64,000 nt of DNA from Casimicrobiaceae bacterium (lineage in GTDB: Bacteria; Pseudomonadota; Gammaproteobacteria; Burkholderiales; Casimicrobiaceae): NCBI GenBank assembly GCA_026646885.1, contig JAPKHK010000005.1, positions 1 to 64,000 of the forward strand, given 5' to 3'. The first letter of the stretch is position 1. Every line of letters begins with the position of its first letter. Below, piece after piece: positions 36,264 to 45,389 of this stretch. The position numbers and the translations under genes were made by a program. The notes under the pieces were generated by a model that was given only the letters and a program-made list of their open reading frames with translations, was not told the origin of the DNA and ran no database searches.

Positions 36264-39077
36264 TCAACGGCGATAGATCCAGCCCCGGCGCACCAAGAAC
36301 TTTTCCAGTTCGACGGCGAAGAATACGCCCGTCGAAAGCACGAGGCACAACAGCAGTTCGTCGAGTTCGAGCGCGGAGGTCTTGAAGATCGGGTTGAGCA
36401 CCGGAAGGTAGATCGTCGCCAATTGCAGGACGAGGGTGAACAGCACCGCCGCCATAAGCACCGGGTTGGACCAGAAGCCTAGGCGAAAGGTGGATTCGCG
36501 CTCCGAACGTATGGCCAGAGCGTGGCCGAGCTGCGACAGGCACAGGACGGTAAACACCATGGTCTGCCAGTGCGCACCCTCGCGGCCCAGTGCCCAGGAC
36601 TGCAACACCAGGCACACCGCCGCCATGGTCAGTCCAACCCAGACCATGTGCTGCCACATGCCATGCGCGAAGAGGCTCTCCTGCGGCCGCCGCGGCGAGC
36701 GCCGCATGAGGTCGCGCTCGCCGGGCTCGGCGGCCAGCGCCAAGCCGGGCAGGCCGTCGGTGACGAGGTTGATCCATAGAATGTGAATCGGAAGTAGCGG
36801 TATCGGCAAGCCCAGCAAAGGGGCGAGGAAGATCACCCAGATCTCGCCCGAATTGCTGGTCATGGTGTACTTGATGAACTTGCGGATGTTGTCGAAAATG
36901 CGCCGCCCTTCGCGCACCGCCTGGACGATCGAGGCGAAGTTGTCGTCGAGCAGCACCATCGGCGCCGCCTCGCGCGCGACGTCGGTGCCGCCCCTGCCCA
37001 TGGCCACGCCGATATCGGCGGCCTTGAGCGCCGGCGCATCGTTGACGCCGTCGCCGGTCATGGCGGCGAATTCCCCGACGGCTTGCAAGGCGCGCACGAT
37101 GCGAATCTTCTGCTCGGGATCGACCCGGGCATAAACGCGGATGTCTTTCACTTCGGCGGCGAAGTCCTGGTCGCTCAGTGCCGCCAATTCCACACCCGTG
37201 ACCACCCGCCCGCCGTGGTCCAGAATGCCCAAGCGTTGGGCGATGGCGCGCGCCGTGGCGGGGTGATCGCCGGTAATCATCACCGGCACGATGCCTGAGG
37301 CCTGGCACTCGGCGACGGCCTGCGCGGCCTCTTCGCGCGGCGGATCCATAAGGCCGACGAGGCCAAGAAAGGTGAGCGCAGCTTCCGCTTCATCGACACT
37401 CGCGGGCAGGGCCGAAAGTTCGCTCTGCGCCAAAGCCAGCACGCGCAACCCACGCGCCGCCAGGCGCTCGGCCTGGGCCAGCCTCGGCGCGGCGTCGAAG
37501 GCCACGCGCCCCGAGGCGGTGAGCTGCCAGGCGCAGCGCCCGAGCACCGCTTCCGGCGCGCCTTTGACGCAGACCAGGTAACGCGCCGTCGACGCCGAGG
37601 TTTGCAGCGCGGCCTCGGCGGCAACCTGTCGCCCCAGACTTGCCCGAGATGCATTGCCTGGAGCGGGCGCTTCCGAGCCCGAAGGCAAAGCCTCTTCGCC
37701 GGCAAACCCACCCAAGGGAGGAAGCTCAGGCGGGAACACTCCGGGTTCAGTTTGATTGGACTCAGCACCCGCGAGATCATCCGTCTCCGGCGTTAGCCTA
37801 TGCACCGTGCTCATGCGCTTGCGGACGGAATCGAATGCGAACTCGGCGACCCTGGGCAGTCGCCGCGTCAGCGCCTGGGGGTCGAGGCCGCGCGCTTGGG
37901 CCGCTTCCAAGAGTGCCACCTCGGTGGGCTCGCCGATGATCCGCCCCTCGGCGCCCGGCAGGGCATCATTGACCAGCACCAAGGCACGCAGCAGGCTGGG
38001 CCAGGGCTCGGCGCGTTCATCCGCACCGTCGGCCCAGAACACCTCCGCATGCATGCGATTCTGGGTCAGCGTGCCGGTTTTGTCGGTGCAAATGTAGGTG
38101 ATCGAACCCAGGGTCTCCACCGCCGGCAGGCGCCGGATGAGCACATTCTGCTTGACCATTCGGCCCGCGCCCAGCGCCAGCGAGATCGCCACCACCGCCG
38201 GCAGAGCCTCGGGAATCGCCGCCACGGCGAGGCTCACCGCGGTGAGGAACATCAACACCGGCGGTTCGCCACGTGCCAGGCCGGCGACGAAAATCACCGC
38301 GCAGATCGCCAGGACCGCCCAGGCCAAACGCGCGCCGAAACGCGCGAGGCGCTTTTGCAGCGGCGTCTTGACCTCTTCGGCGCCCTGCAACAAGCGCGCG
38401 ATGTGGCCCAGCTCGGTTTCGAGGCCAGTGGCGACGACCAGCCCGAGCCCGCGACCCTTCACCACCAGGGTGCCTTTCCAGGCCATGTTGAGGCGGTCGC
38501 CGAGCGGCATTTGCGCCTCGGGCAGTGCCTCGACCGATTTCACCGCCGCTTGCGCTTCGCCCGTGAGCGCCGCCTCGGCAATGCACAACTCGGCCGCTTC
38601 AAGCAAGCGCAAATCGGCCGGCACGACTTTGCCGGCTTCCAGCAGCACGATGTCACCCGGCACCAGTTCCGCCGCCGGCAACTCGCACAGCGCACCGTCA
38701 CGCCGCAGCTGCGCCAAGGGCGCCGCCAAACGGCGCAACGCCGCCAGGGCACGCTCGGCGCGCCACTCCTGGACCACGCCGAGCACGGCGTTGAGCAGCA
38801 CGATGACGATGATGGCGATGGTATCGGTCGGTTCGCCGACGATGCCGGAAACCACCGCCGCGGCGAGCAGCACCAGGATCATGAAATCGGCGAACTGATC
38901 CCGCAGCATACGCCCCAGGCCGCGCGCGCGCGCTTCCGGCAACTCGTTGCGGCCATGCCGCAGGAGGCGCACCGCCGCCTCGTCGGCGGCAAGGCCCCGC
39001 GCCTCGGCGCCGAGCGCGGTGAGCGCCGCGTCGGTGGATTCGGTGTGCCAGGCCTTGCGGCCCTGTTCAAGCGCCAT
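36264..39077 (-). CDS. P-type cation ATPase (P2, Ca2+/Na+-type)
   Basis: A 937-residue P-type ATPase with full architecture: N-terminal cation_ATPase_N region (TDAALTALGAEARGL), A-domain TGE (EAALTGEAQAAVKS), phosphorylation site ICTDKTGTLTQN, N-domain KGAPEAVLGRC, and hinge VMITGDHPATARAIA plus MTGDGVNDAPALKAADIGVAMG. Membrane motif PEALP (VAAIPEALPAVVAISLALG) is P2A-like. About ten helices. A ~69-residue Pro/Ser/Gly-rich stretch (DNA 37588-37796) between STVHRL and ARYLVCVKG in the N-domain is unusual. Ion could be Ca2+ or Na+/K+. Overlaps the exchanger gene by 11 bp. Confidence 0.9.
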   Translation of the reverse strand: MALEQGRKAWHTESTDAALTALGAEARGLAADEAAVRLLRHGRNELPEARARGLGRMLRDQFADFMILVLLAAAVVSGIVGEPTDTIAIIVIVLLNAVLGVVQEWRAERALAALRRLAAPLAQLRRDGALCELPAAELVPGDIVLLEAGKVVPADLRLLEAAELCIAEAALTGEAQAAVKSVEALPEAQMPLGDRLNMAWKGTLVVKGRGLGLVVATGLETELGHIARLLQGAEEVKTPLQKRLARFGARLAWAVLAICAVIFVAGLARGEPPVLMFLTAVSLAVAAIPEALPAVVAISLALGAGRMVKQNVLIRRLPAVETLGSITYICTDKTGTLTQNRMHAEVFWADGADERAEPWPSLLRALVLVNDALPGAEGRIIGEPTEVALLEAAQARGLDPQALTRRLPRVAEFAFDSVRKRMSTVHRLTPETDDLAGAESNQTEPGVFPPELPPLGGFAGEEALPSGSEAPAPGNASRASLGRQVAAEAALQTSASTARYLVCVKGAPEAVLGRCAWQLTASGRVAFDAAPRLAQAERLAARGLRVLALAQSELSALPASVDEAEAALTFLGLVGLMDPPREEAAQAVAECQASGIVPVMITGDHPATARAIAQRLGILDHGGRVVTGVELAALSDQDFAAEVKDIRVYARVDPEQKIRIVRALQAVGEFAAMTGDGVNDAPALKAADIGVAMGRGGTDVAREAAPMVLLDDNFASIVQAVREGRRIFDNIRKFIKYTMTSNSGEIWVIFLAPLLGLPIPLLPIHILWINLVTDGLPGLALAAEPGERDLMRRSPRRPQESLFAHGMWQHMVWVGLTMAAVCLVLQSWALGREGAHWQTMVFTVLCLSQLGHALAIRSERESTFRLGFWSNPVLMAAVLFTLVLQLATIYLPVLNPIFKTSALELDELLLCLVLSTGVFFAVELEKFLVRRGWIYRR

Positions 39078-40092
39078 AGCGGAAGAGGATATAGCTGTTG
39101 AGCAGGTAGAGCGCCAGAAGAAACAGGCTGATCCAGCCCATGCCCAAGGGTAGCCTGCCGCTGGGCCGATAGAACAGGCCGACGATGGCGGCAGCGGTCA
39201 TCACCATGGCCGAAAGCGCAGAGAAGGCGTGCGCCGTCGAAACATGCGCGAGTATCGGGCCCTTGGTATAAAAGATGTCATCGATGCCGACGATCAGAAT
39301 GTCGAACAGATTGCTGCCGAGGAGGTTGGCCACTGCCATGTCGAGCGCGCCCATGCGCACCGCCGCCACCGTCACTGCCACTTCCGGGGCCGAGGTGGCG
39401 GCGGCGATCAGCAGCGTACCGACAAAGGACCTGTGCCAACCCATGGTGGCCGCGACCTCCTCGCCGACGAAGGGCAGCCAGATGCCGGCCGCCACTACGA
39501 CAACGGCCGCCAGGCCGTAGCGGACGATCGCCTGGCGCAAGGTGATCGTGGGATAACGCTCGACCACGTCTTCGACGAACTCGGCCACTTCCTGCCGTTC
39601 GAAACGGAACACCGAGCGCATGGCCAGAAAGTACATGAGAATGATCAGCGGCGTGTAGGCCCCGACCCAGCCAAGCGCCAGGGTCGCGCCTTGCGCCGCC
39701 AGCAGCAAAGAAAGGCCCACCGTCCCGATCAGCACGACGCCGAAACCGGCCGAGAGAATGTGGCCACGGCTGGCGCGGGAATAGAGCGATTCTTCGCGAT
39801 AGAGAAAATCCACCACCACCAGGATGCCGAGATTGAACACGCAACTGCCCAGCACATCACCCAGGGCGATATTGGGCGCGTGGGCCACTGTGACCGCGGA
39901 GATGCCTGTGGCCAGCTCGGGCAGCGAAGTGACCGTGGCAAGCAGAACCAGGCCGACCCAATTGCGGCCCAGGCCGGTCTTCTCGGCGATGACGTCGCCA
40001 TAGCGCGACAGCCGCGCACCGGCGAAGCCAATCACCGCGATGCACAGAAGAAGGCTCGCCCAAGCGCTCACCGCAGCCACCAGGCCAACCAC
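39067..40092 (-). CDS. CaCA family cation (Ca2+/H+ or Ca2+/Na+) exchanger
   Basis: A 341-residue membrane protein with two inverted alpha-repeats: LATVTSLPELATGISAV with NIALGDVLGSCVFNLGIL, and AAATSAPEVAVTVAAV with MAVANLLGSNLFDILI. These acidic repeats bind Ca2+ in characterised exchangers. A GTG start at 40092 overlaps the end of the upstream permease gene by 25 bp; its 3' end overlaps the ATPase start. Co-transcription with a P2-type ATPase strengthens a calcium-homeostasis reading. Confidence 0.9.
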   Translation of the reverse strand: MVGLVAAVSAWASLLLCIAVIGFAGARLSRYGDVIAEKTGLGRNWVGLVLLATVTSLPELATGISAVTVAHAPNIALGDVLGSCVFNLGILVVVDFLYREESLYSRASRGHILSAGFGVVLIGTVGLSLLLAAQGATLALGWVGAYTPLIILMYFLAMRSVFRFERQEVAEFVEDVVERYPTITLRQAIVRYGLAAVVVVAAGIWLPFVGEEVAATMGWHRSFVGTLLIAAATSAPEVAVTVAAVRMGALDMAVANLLGSNLFDILIVGIDDIFYTKGPILAHVSTAHAFSALSAMVMTAAAIVGLFYRPSGRLPLGMGWISLFLLALYLLNSYILFRYGA

Positions 40093-41306
40093 GCCGCGGC
40101 AATGCCCAGGGTGACGAGGGTGACCGGCACGCCCACCCGGGCATGCATGCGCCAGTCGATGCGCACGCCGCGACGGGCAGCGGCATCGACGACGATGATG
40201 TTGGCGATCGAGCCGACGATCAGCAGATTACCCGCCAGAGTGCTGGTGAGGGCCAGCAGCGGGCCGGACCATTCCTGCGTCGCCGCGGGCAGAAGCAGCA
40301 TCACCGCAGGCACGTTGGAGACCAGGTTCGAGCCCGCCAGCGTGATCAGGAACATCGGCCCCGGGCTGTCTAGCGGCAGCCCCGCACCAGCCAATGCCGC
40401 AAGGCCTCGTGCCGCCAGCCCGGTCTGCTGCAAGGCGTGGTTGACCACGAACAACCCGATGAACAAAACCAGGAGTTCCCAATCGACGAGGCCCAGCATC
40501 TTGTTGCTGTGGAGCCGTCGCGAGAGCAGCAAGAGCCCCGCGCCGGTGAGCGCCGCCACTTCGCGTGGCCAGTCGGTGAACAAAAAAACCAGCAGCAAGG
40601 CGAGCGCCACGGCGAGGCCTTTGACCGTCTGCCAGAGATCGAAACGCGCGTCGTCTTCGTCGCGACGCTCGAACTGCGCGCCGGCAGCGCTGCCGCGCGT
40701 GAGCGCCCATTGCCCGCGAAAGGTCCAGACGATGATGCCCCAGGTCGCCGCGAGCCCCAGCGACACCGGCACCGCGGCGGTCAGCGAGTAGCCGGCGAAG
40801 GAGAGCTTGAGGGTTTCGCCGATCAGCATGTTCTGCGGGTTGCCAATCAGCGTTGCCGCCGAACCCACGTTGGCGGCGCAGGCCAGCGCCAGCAGATAGG
40901 GCACCGGATTCAACTGGCGCCTGACGCAGGCATCGGCCAAAACCGGCGCCATGGCGAGACAAACGATGTCGTTGGAAAACACCGCCGAAAGCGCCGCCAC
41001 CACGGCGATGAGATAGGCGAGCAGCGCAGGCGGGGCCGCCGGAAGCGTCGCCACCGCCTGCGTGACCCAGGTGTAGAAGCCCCCCAGGCGCATTTGCGCC
41101 GAAAGCACCATGAAAGAAAACAGCAGCAGCACGGTGGGCAGATGCACCGAGCGGGCAGCCGCTTCGGGACTCACCGCCCCGCTGCCGACCAAGGCGATGG
41201 CGCCCAGGAGGGCGATGCCGGTGCGATCGATTTGCAGGAACGGAAAATCCCCCAGGATCATGCCCAGGTAGACGGCGAGGAAGATGAACAGGACCGTGGC
41301 TTCCAC
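40068..41306 (-). CDS. ArsB/NhaD-type (SLC13/IT superfamily) permease
   Basis: A 412-residue polytopic protein with about 11 helices. Motifs AALSAVFSNDIVCLAMAPVL and NVGSAATLIGNPQNMLIG in the first half, and GLFVVNHALQQTGLA plus AGSNLVSNVPAVMLLLP in the second, are those of the ArsB/NhaD/CitMHS group. Members export arsenite, exchange Na+/H+ or take up dicarboxylates; the sequence does not settle which. It is the second gene of a UspA-permease-exchanger-ATPase operon, which favours an ion antiporter role. Confidence 0.85.
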   Translation of the reverse strand: MEATVLFIFLAVYLGMILGDFPFLQIDRTGIALLGAIALVGSGAVSPEAAARSVHLPTVLLLFSFMVLSAQMRLGGFYTWVTQAVATLPAAPPALLAYLIAVVAALSAVFSNDIVCLAMAPVLADACVRRQLNPVPYLLALACAANVGSAATLIGNPQNMLIGETLKLSFAGYSLTAAVPVSLGLAATWGIIVWTFRGQWALTRGSAAGAQFERRDEDDARFDLWQTVKGLAVALALLLVFLFTDWPREVAALTGAGLLLLSRRLHSNKMLGLVDWELLVLFIGLFVVNHALQQTGLAARGLAALAGAGLPLDSPGPMFLITLAGSNLVSNVPAVMLLLPAATQEWSGPLLALTSTLAGNLLIVGSIANIIVVDAAARRGVRIDWRMHARVGVPVTLVTLGIAAAWLAWWLR

Positions 41307-41331
41307 GCCTGTCTCCCGGATGGGTCGTGGC

Positions 41332-41757
41332 TTATTTGACCAGGGTCACCGGCACCGTGGCGTGTTGAATCACTTCGGTGGAAACCGAGCCCAGCAGCAC
41401 GCTGGCGGCAGCACCCAAGCCATGGGTGCCCATGACGATGCCGTCGCATTGCTCGGCCGCGGCGGTTTGGGCGATGGTCTCGCCCACCGGCCCGATCAGC
41501 ACCAGGGGTTGGTATTTGATCTGGGCGGCATCGAGAATGGCGCGCGCCGACAACAAGGCATCGCCGCCTTTGGCTTCCTCCATGGCTTCCACCTCCTCTT
41601 TTTTCAAGAAGCGGCGCACCTGCCAATCGTCGACCTCGGGCTGCACATTGAGCAGCAGCACTTCCAGGGCCGGGTTGGTCTGGGCCAGCGTCAGCAAATG
41701 CTGGACGGCGCGATCGGAATTGGCGGAACCATCCACCGGGACCAGGGCTTTGCGCAT
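41332..41757 (-). CDS. single-domain universal stress protein
   Basis: A 141-residue Usp protein, starting MRKALVPVDGSANSDRAVQHL, with the ATP-binding signature IVMGTHGLGAAASVLLGSVSTEVI. I use the ATG at 41757, which fits Usp N-termini; an ATG at 41772 would add five residues. First gene of the minus-strand ion-transport operon and divergent from the NhaD-like gene across a region holding a clear dyad (41838-41865). Confidence 0.9.
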   Translation of the reverse strand: MRKALVPVDGSANSDRAVQHLLTLAQTNPALEVLLLNVQPEVDDWQVRRFLKKEEVEAMEEAKGGDALLSARAILDAAQIKYQPLVLIGPVGETIAQTAAAEQCDGIVMGTHGLGAAASVLLGSVSTEVIQHATVPVTLVK

Positions 41758-41837
41758 GGGCGAAATCCTCATCGATGTAGCGGAACGTGGGGATTATCCC
41801 ATTTTCACCGGCTTGCGCCTCGACCGGACGCCACCCA

Positions 41838-41865
41838 TTGGGGAAATTACTTATGCCTTCCCCAA
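41838..41865. promoter_or_regulatory. 8-bp inverted repeat in a divergent promoter region
   Basis: Perfect arms TTGGGGAA (41838-41845) and TTCCCCAA (41858-41865) with a 12-bp spacer sit in the 162-bp divergent gap between the uspA-led and NhaD-like operons. A TAAAAT (41888-41893) lies downstream as a possible -10 for the plus-strand operon. A shared operator for both ion-transport operons is the natural reading. Confidence 0.5.
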
Positions 41866-41919
41866 AGGGCGGCCCGTTGCCCAATGGTAAAATCGCGCGC
41901 ACTTGACCTGGAGATGAGC

Positions 41920-43284
41920 ATGCGCTTCTTTGTCCGCAGCGGGATAAGCACCCGCCTGGCCACGGCCGGCAGTCTGTTTTTGTTCGCCCCCTTGGCTCTG
42001 GCCGCCGAAGCGCCTTCCATTGCCGGCATTCCGGTGGATTTCGTCCTTTTCGCCGCAACGCTGCTGGGTGTGGCGATGTTTCATCACCACGTGCTGAAGG
42101 TGGCGTTGACGGGTCTCGCCGTGATCACGATTTACAAGATCATTTTCACCGGCTTCAAGTTCGGCCCGGGTCTCGCGGGTTTTGGCGCACACATGGCGCA
42201 CGAATGGGTGCTGCTGGTGAACCTTCTGTGCCTCTTGGTGGGCTTCGCGCTGCTGGCGCGGCATTTCGAGGACAGCGGCGTGCCGGAAGTTCTGCCGCGC
42301 CTGCTGCCCGAGGGTTGGCTGGGCCCTTTCGTACTGCTGGTCATCATCTTCGTGCTGTCGGGCTTTCTCGACAACATCGCCGCGGCACTGATCGGCGCGA
42401 CCATCGCCGCCAGTGTCTTCAAACGCAAGGTGCATATCGGCTATCTGGCCGCCATTGTCGCTGCTTCGAATGCCGGCGGCGCGGGCAGTGTGGTCGGCGA
42501 CACCACCACGACCATGATGTGGATCGACGGCGTCAGCCCGCTCGACGTGGTCGAGGCCTACATTGCCGCCGCCGTCGCGCTGCTGGTATTCGGCTTTCCT
42601 GCGGCGTTGCTGCAGCACAAGCATCAGGCCATCGTGCGTGATTTGCAGGCGGCGCATCACATCGACTGGGTGCGCGTGGGTGTGGTCGGTGCCATTCTGG
42701 TCTTTGCCATCGCCACCAACGTCACGGTCAACCTGAATTTCCCTGAAGCGGCAGAGCACTTTCCCTTTCTTGGCGTCGCGGTTTGGGTGGTGCTGCTTGC
42801 CGCTATCCCTGTGCGAAAGCCGGAGTGGAGCTTGATGCCCGACGCCCTGAAGGGCTCGATTTTCCTCCTGGCGCTCGTAACCTGCGCTTCGATGATGCCG
42901 GTGGAGAAATTGCCGCCCGCTTCGTGGCCCTCGGCGCTGTCGCTAGGCTTCATTTCTGCGGTGTTCGATAACATCCCGCTGACCGCACTGGCGCTGAAGC
43001 AAGGCGGCTACGACTGGGGCTTTCTCGCCTATGCGGTGGGATTCGGCGGCTCGATGATCTGGTTCGGGTCCTCGGCCGGCGTGGCGGTGTCCAACCTTTT
43101 CCCCGAAGCGAAGTCGGTCGGGCAGTGGCTGCGTCACGGCTGGTTCGTCGTCGTGGGTTATGTGGTCGGCTTTTTTGCCCTGCTGCTGATTCTGGGTTGG
43201 CATCCGCACGAAAAGCACAAAACCACGGAGCTCGCGCCTCCGCCCGCAATGATCGGGGTGAGCGCCGGGCCGCCGCCCGCCTAG
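41920..43284 (+). CDS. NhaD/IT-superfamily permease
   Basis: A 454-residue membrane protein with a cleavable-looking N-terminal signal (GSLFLFAPLALAAEAPS) and about 11 helices. Conserved motifs are FVLSGFLDNIAAALIGATIA, NAGGAGSVVGDTTTTMMW and ISAVFDNIPLTALAL. The paired DN motifs resemble NhaD-type Na+/H+ antiporters, and relatives are often named citrate transporter. The GGAG at 41910-41913 selects the ATG at 41920 over that at 41914. A histidine/proline-rich tail ends the protein. It is 27 bp upstream of a CPA2 antiporter. Confidence 0.8.
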   Translation: MRFFVRSGISTRLATAGSLFLFAPLALAAEAPSIAGIPVDFVLFAATLLGVAMFHHHVLKVALTGLAVITIYKIIFTGFKFGPGLAGFGAHMAHEWVLLVNLLCLLVGFALLARHFEDSGVPEVLPRLLPEGWLGPFVLLVIIFVLSGFLDNIAAALIGATIAASVFKRKVHIGYLAAIVAASNAGGAGSVVGDTTTTMMWIDGVSPLDVVEAYIAAAVALLVFGFPAALLQHKHQAIVRDLQAAHHIDWVRVGVVGAILVFAIATNVTVNLNFPEAAEHFPFLGVAVWVVLLAAIPVRKPEWSLMPDALKGSIFLLALVTCASMMPVEKLPPASWPSALSLGFISAVFDNIPLTALALKQGGYDWGFLAYAVGFGGSMIWFGSSAGVAVSNLFPEAKSVGQWLRHGWFVVVGYVVGFFALLLILGWHPHEKHKTTELAPPPAMIGVSAGPPPA

Positions 43285-43311
43285 GGTAGCTCGCAAGTCG
43301 CTGCGGCGCCC

Positions 43312-44640
43312 ATGCAAAAACCGCTCGCCCTCCTCTTGCTCCTTCCCGCCAGCGTCTGGGCGGCGGGCTCGGGCGTGGTGGGCGAAAACCTGCTGTGGCT
43401 CGCGCTCATTCTGCTGGCGGCACGCCTTTTCGCGCCGCTGGCGCAGCGCCTGGGTTTTCCGGCGGTGTTGGGCGAGTTGCTGCTGGGTGTGGCGCTGGGC
43501 AACCTCTCGCTTCTGGGTGTCGCTTACTTCGACACCGTCGCCAAAGACCCGATCATCGCCTTCATCGCCGAACTGGGCGTAATCGTGCTCTTGCTGCAAA
43601 TCGGTCTGGAGACGCGCCTCGCGGATCTCATGCGGGTCGGCGGACGTGCCGCGGGTGTGGCAACCATCGGCATCGCCGCGCCGTTCGCGCTGGGCGCGTG
43701 GGTCGCCGGCCCGCTTTTGCTCCCCGGACAATCGCAAAACACCTATCTCTTTCTTGGCGCCACCCTGGCCGCCACCTCCGTGGGCATCACCGGACGGGTG
43801 TTTCGTGACCTCGGCAAGCTTGGCTCCACCGAAGCGCGCATCGTGTTGGGCGCGGCGGTCATCGACGACGTGCTGGGCTTGGTGATTCTTGCCGTGGTCT
43901 CGGGCATCGTGCAGGCCGGATCGATCAGCTTGGCGGCGACGCTATGGATCATCGCCGAAGCGGCGTTATTCCTGGGCGGCTCGATCTGGATCGGGCGCTT
44001 GATCGCGCCCCATTCCAGCCGCTGGCTGGCGCGGCTCGACGCCGGCCCCAGCATGTTGTTTGCCCAGGTGCTGGCGACCGGCTTGTTTCTCGCGTGGCTC
44101 GCGCACCTCATTGGCCTGGCGCCCATCATCGGAGCCTTTGCCGCGGGCCTGTTGTTCGAACCGGTGTTCTTGAAGCATTTCGAAACGCCGCGCATCGTGC
44201 AAGAAGCCGCGCCGCTGCTGCCCGCCGGTAAGGCGGGTCTGAGCCTGCGCACCCTGCTCGAACGCCACGCCCATCATCAACATGAGTCGATGATCGAACC
44301 CATCGGTTATTTTTTCGTACCGGTGTTTTTTGTGCTGACCGGCATGCAAGTCGATCTCAGAACCCTCGCCGATCCGACCCTGCTGGCCATCGCCTTGGGT
44401 ATCACCGTGGCGGCGGTGGTGGGCAAGTTGCTCGCCGGTTTCGCCGCCGGTCGTGGCGTAAGCCCCTGGATCGTCGGCTGGGGCATGGTGCCGCGCGGTG
44501 AAGTGGGCCTCATTTTCGCCGTGGCCGGCCGGCAACTCGGCGTACTGGGCGAAGCGATGTTTTCCGTGGTGGTGATCATGGTCATCCTCACCACGCTGTT
44601 GACGCCACCGGTGTTGACGGCGTTGCTGCGAAGGCGCTGA
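43312..44640 (+). CDS. CPA2 cation:proton antiporter (membrane domain only)
   Basis: A 442-residue Na_H_Exchanger protein with an N-terminal signal-like segment (ALLLLLPASVWAAGSG) and about 12 helices. Motifs include LQIGLETRLADLMRVG, LAATSVGITGRVFRDLGKL, LGAAVIDDVLGLVILAVV (with the ion-binding DD) and MVPRGEVGLIFA. It lacks a TrkA domain, unlike the Kef proteins elsewhere in the window. A His-rich loop (ERHAHHQHESM, about residue 322) is unusual and may bind metal. Probably cotranscribed with the NhaD-like gene. Confidence 0.9.
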   Translation: MQKPLALLLLLPASVWAAGSGVVGENLLWLALILLAARLFAPLAQRLGFPAVLGELLLGVALGNLSLLGVAYFDTVAKDPIIAFIAELGVIVLLLQIGLETRLADLMRVGGRAAGVATIGIAAPFALGAWVAGPLLLPGQSQNTYLFLGATLAATSVGITGRVFRDLGKLGSTEARIVLGAAVIDDVLGLVILAVVSGIVQAGSISLAATLWIIAEAALFLGGSIWIGRLIAPHSSRWLARLDAGPSMLFAQVLATGLFLAWLAHLIGLAPIIGAFAAGLLFEPVFLKHFETPRIVQEAAPLLPAGKAGLSLRTLLERHAHHQHESMIEPIGYFFVPVFFVLTGMQVDLRTLADPTLLAIALGITVAAVVGKLLAGFAAGRGVSPWIVGWGMVPRGEVGLIFAVAGRQLGVLGEAMFSVVVIMVILTTLLTPPVLTALLRRR

Positions 44641-44710
44641 GACGCGAAGCACGGGCTTGCGTTTTGACACCTCGATGCAGCAGCATCACCGCATCAACGA
44701 AGGATATCCC

Positions 44711-44962
44711 ATGCGCACGACACTCGACATCGACGACGACGTTCTCAACGTAGCCAAAGAACTCGCCAGACGGGAACGCAAGTCAGCCGGCCGGATCATC
44801 TCGGCATTGGCCAGGAGTGCGCTCACGCAGGCTGCGCCGCCCATTGGACGCCTGCTGGCGAGCGAGTCGAACAGCTTTTGCGGCTTCCGGCCCTTCGCCC
44901 CGCGCGGCCCCTTGGTCGGCAACGAAGAAGTCGACCGCCTGCGCGACCAGGAAGGCGTTTAG
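44711..44962 (+). CDS. vapB: VapB-type antitoxin
   Basis: An 83-residue protein with an N-terminal ribbon-helix-helix pattern, MRTTLDIDDDVLNVAKELARRE, typical of VapB antitoxins that pair with PIN-domain RNases, and a C-terminal toxin-binding tail (GFRPFAPRGPLVGNEEVDRLR). AAGGA (44699-44703) precedes the ATG at 44711. The adjacent toxin gene is decayed, so this is an orphan antitoxin here. It could still act on another VapC. Confidence 0.88.
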   Translation: MRTTLDIDDDVLNVAKELARRERKSAGRIISALARSALTQAAPPIGRLLASESNSFCGFRPFAPRGPLVGNEEVDRLRDQEGV

Positions 44963-45125
44963 TCACGTGCGCGCTGCTCGACGTCAATGGGCTCGCGACG
45001 GGCTACCGCTGGCTATTTGCTGGCGCTGGCGGTAAGCCGAAAATGCTCGCCTGCTGACCTTCGACCGGGCGGTGCCGCGAGCCGCCGTTCGGGGTGCAAG
45101 CGCGAAACATGTGCTCACCCCGTAA
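44962..45125 (+). pseudogene. VapC (PIN domain) toxin remnant
   Basis: Immediately after the antitoxin the frame GTC-ACG reads VTCALLDVNGLA, the start of a VapC with the first acidic residue but with a GTC in place of a start codon. It then jumps, after loss of most of the middle, to AGYLLALAVSRK and, after another frame change, ARLLTFDRAVPRAA ending AKHVLTP with TAA at 45123-45125. Only the two ends of a ~130-residue PIN toxin remain, so it must be inactive. Confidence 0.75.
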
Positions 45126-45152
45126 GAACGAGCTTTGGCGCCCAAAGTGTTT

Positions 45153-45289
45153 GCCCCAGCCAGAGCGACGGCGAGGCCAGCGCTGGCGCCGACTACCTCA
45201 TCACCGGCGACAAAGACCTGCTGGCACTGGCCAATCAGCACCCGATCGTCACACCGGCACCGTTCTGGGCCACCCACGGTGGTTTTTGA
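45153..45289 (+). pseudogene. second PIN-domain toxin C-terminal remnant
   Basis: A separate reading frame ends ASAGADYLITGDKDLLALANQHPIVTPAPFW (TGA 45287-45289). This is the characteristic C-terminus of the PIN-family toxins, with the last acidic active-site residues in DYLITGDKDLL. The N-terminal two thirds is absent. It does not belong to the VapC remnant before it, so two different toxin genes have decayed at the same place. Confidence 0.65.
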
Positions 45290-45389
45290 CAGGTCGATCA
45301 CAAAACTTGACGACCTGCGAAGGGCCAGCGAAATTCCAGCTTTCGCGCACTCACGACCATCCACCCCTCGCACCAAGGCCCATACGCCC

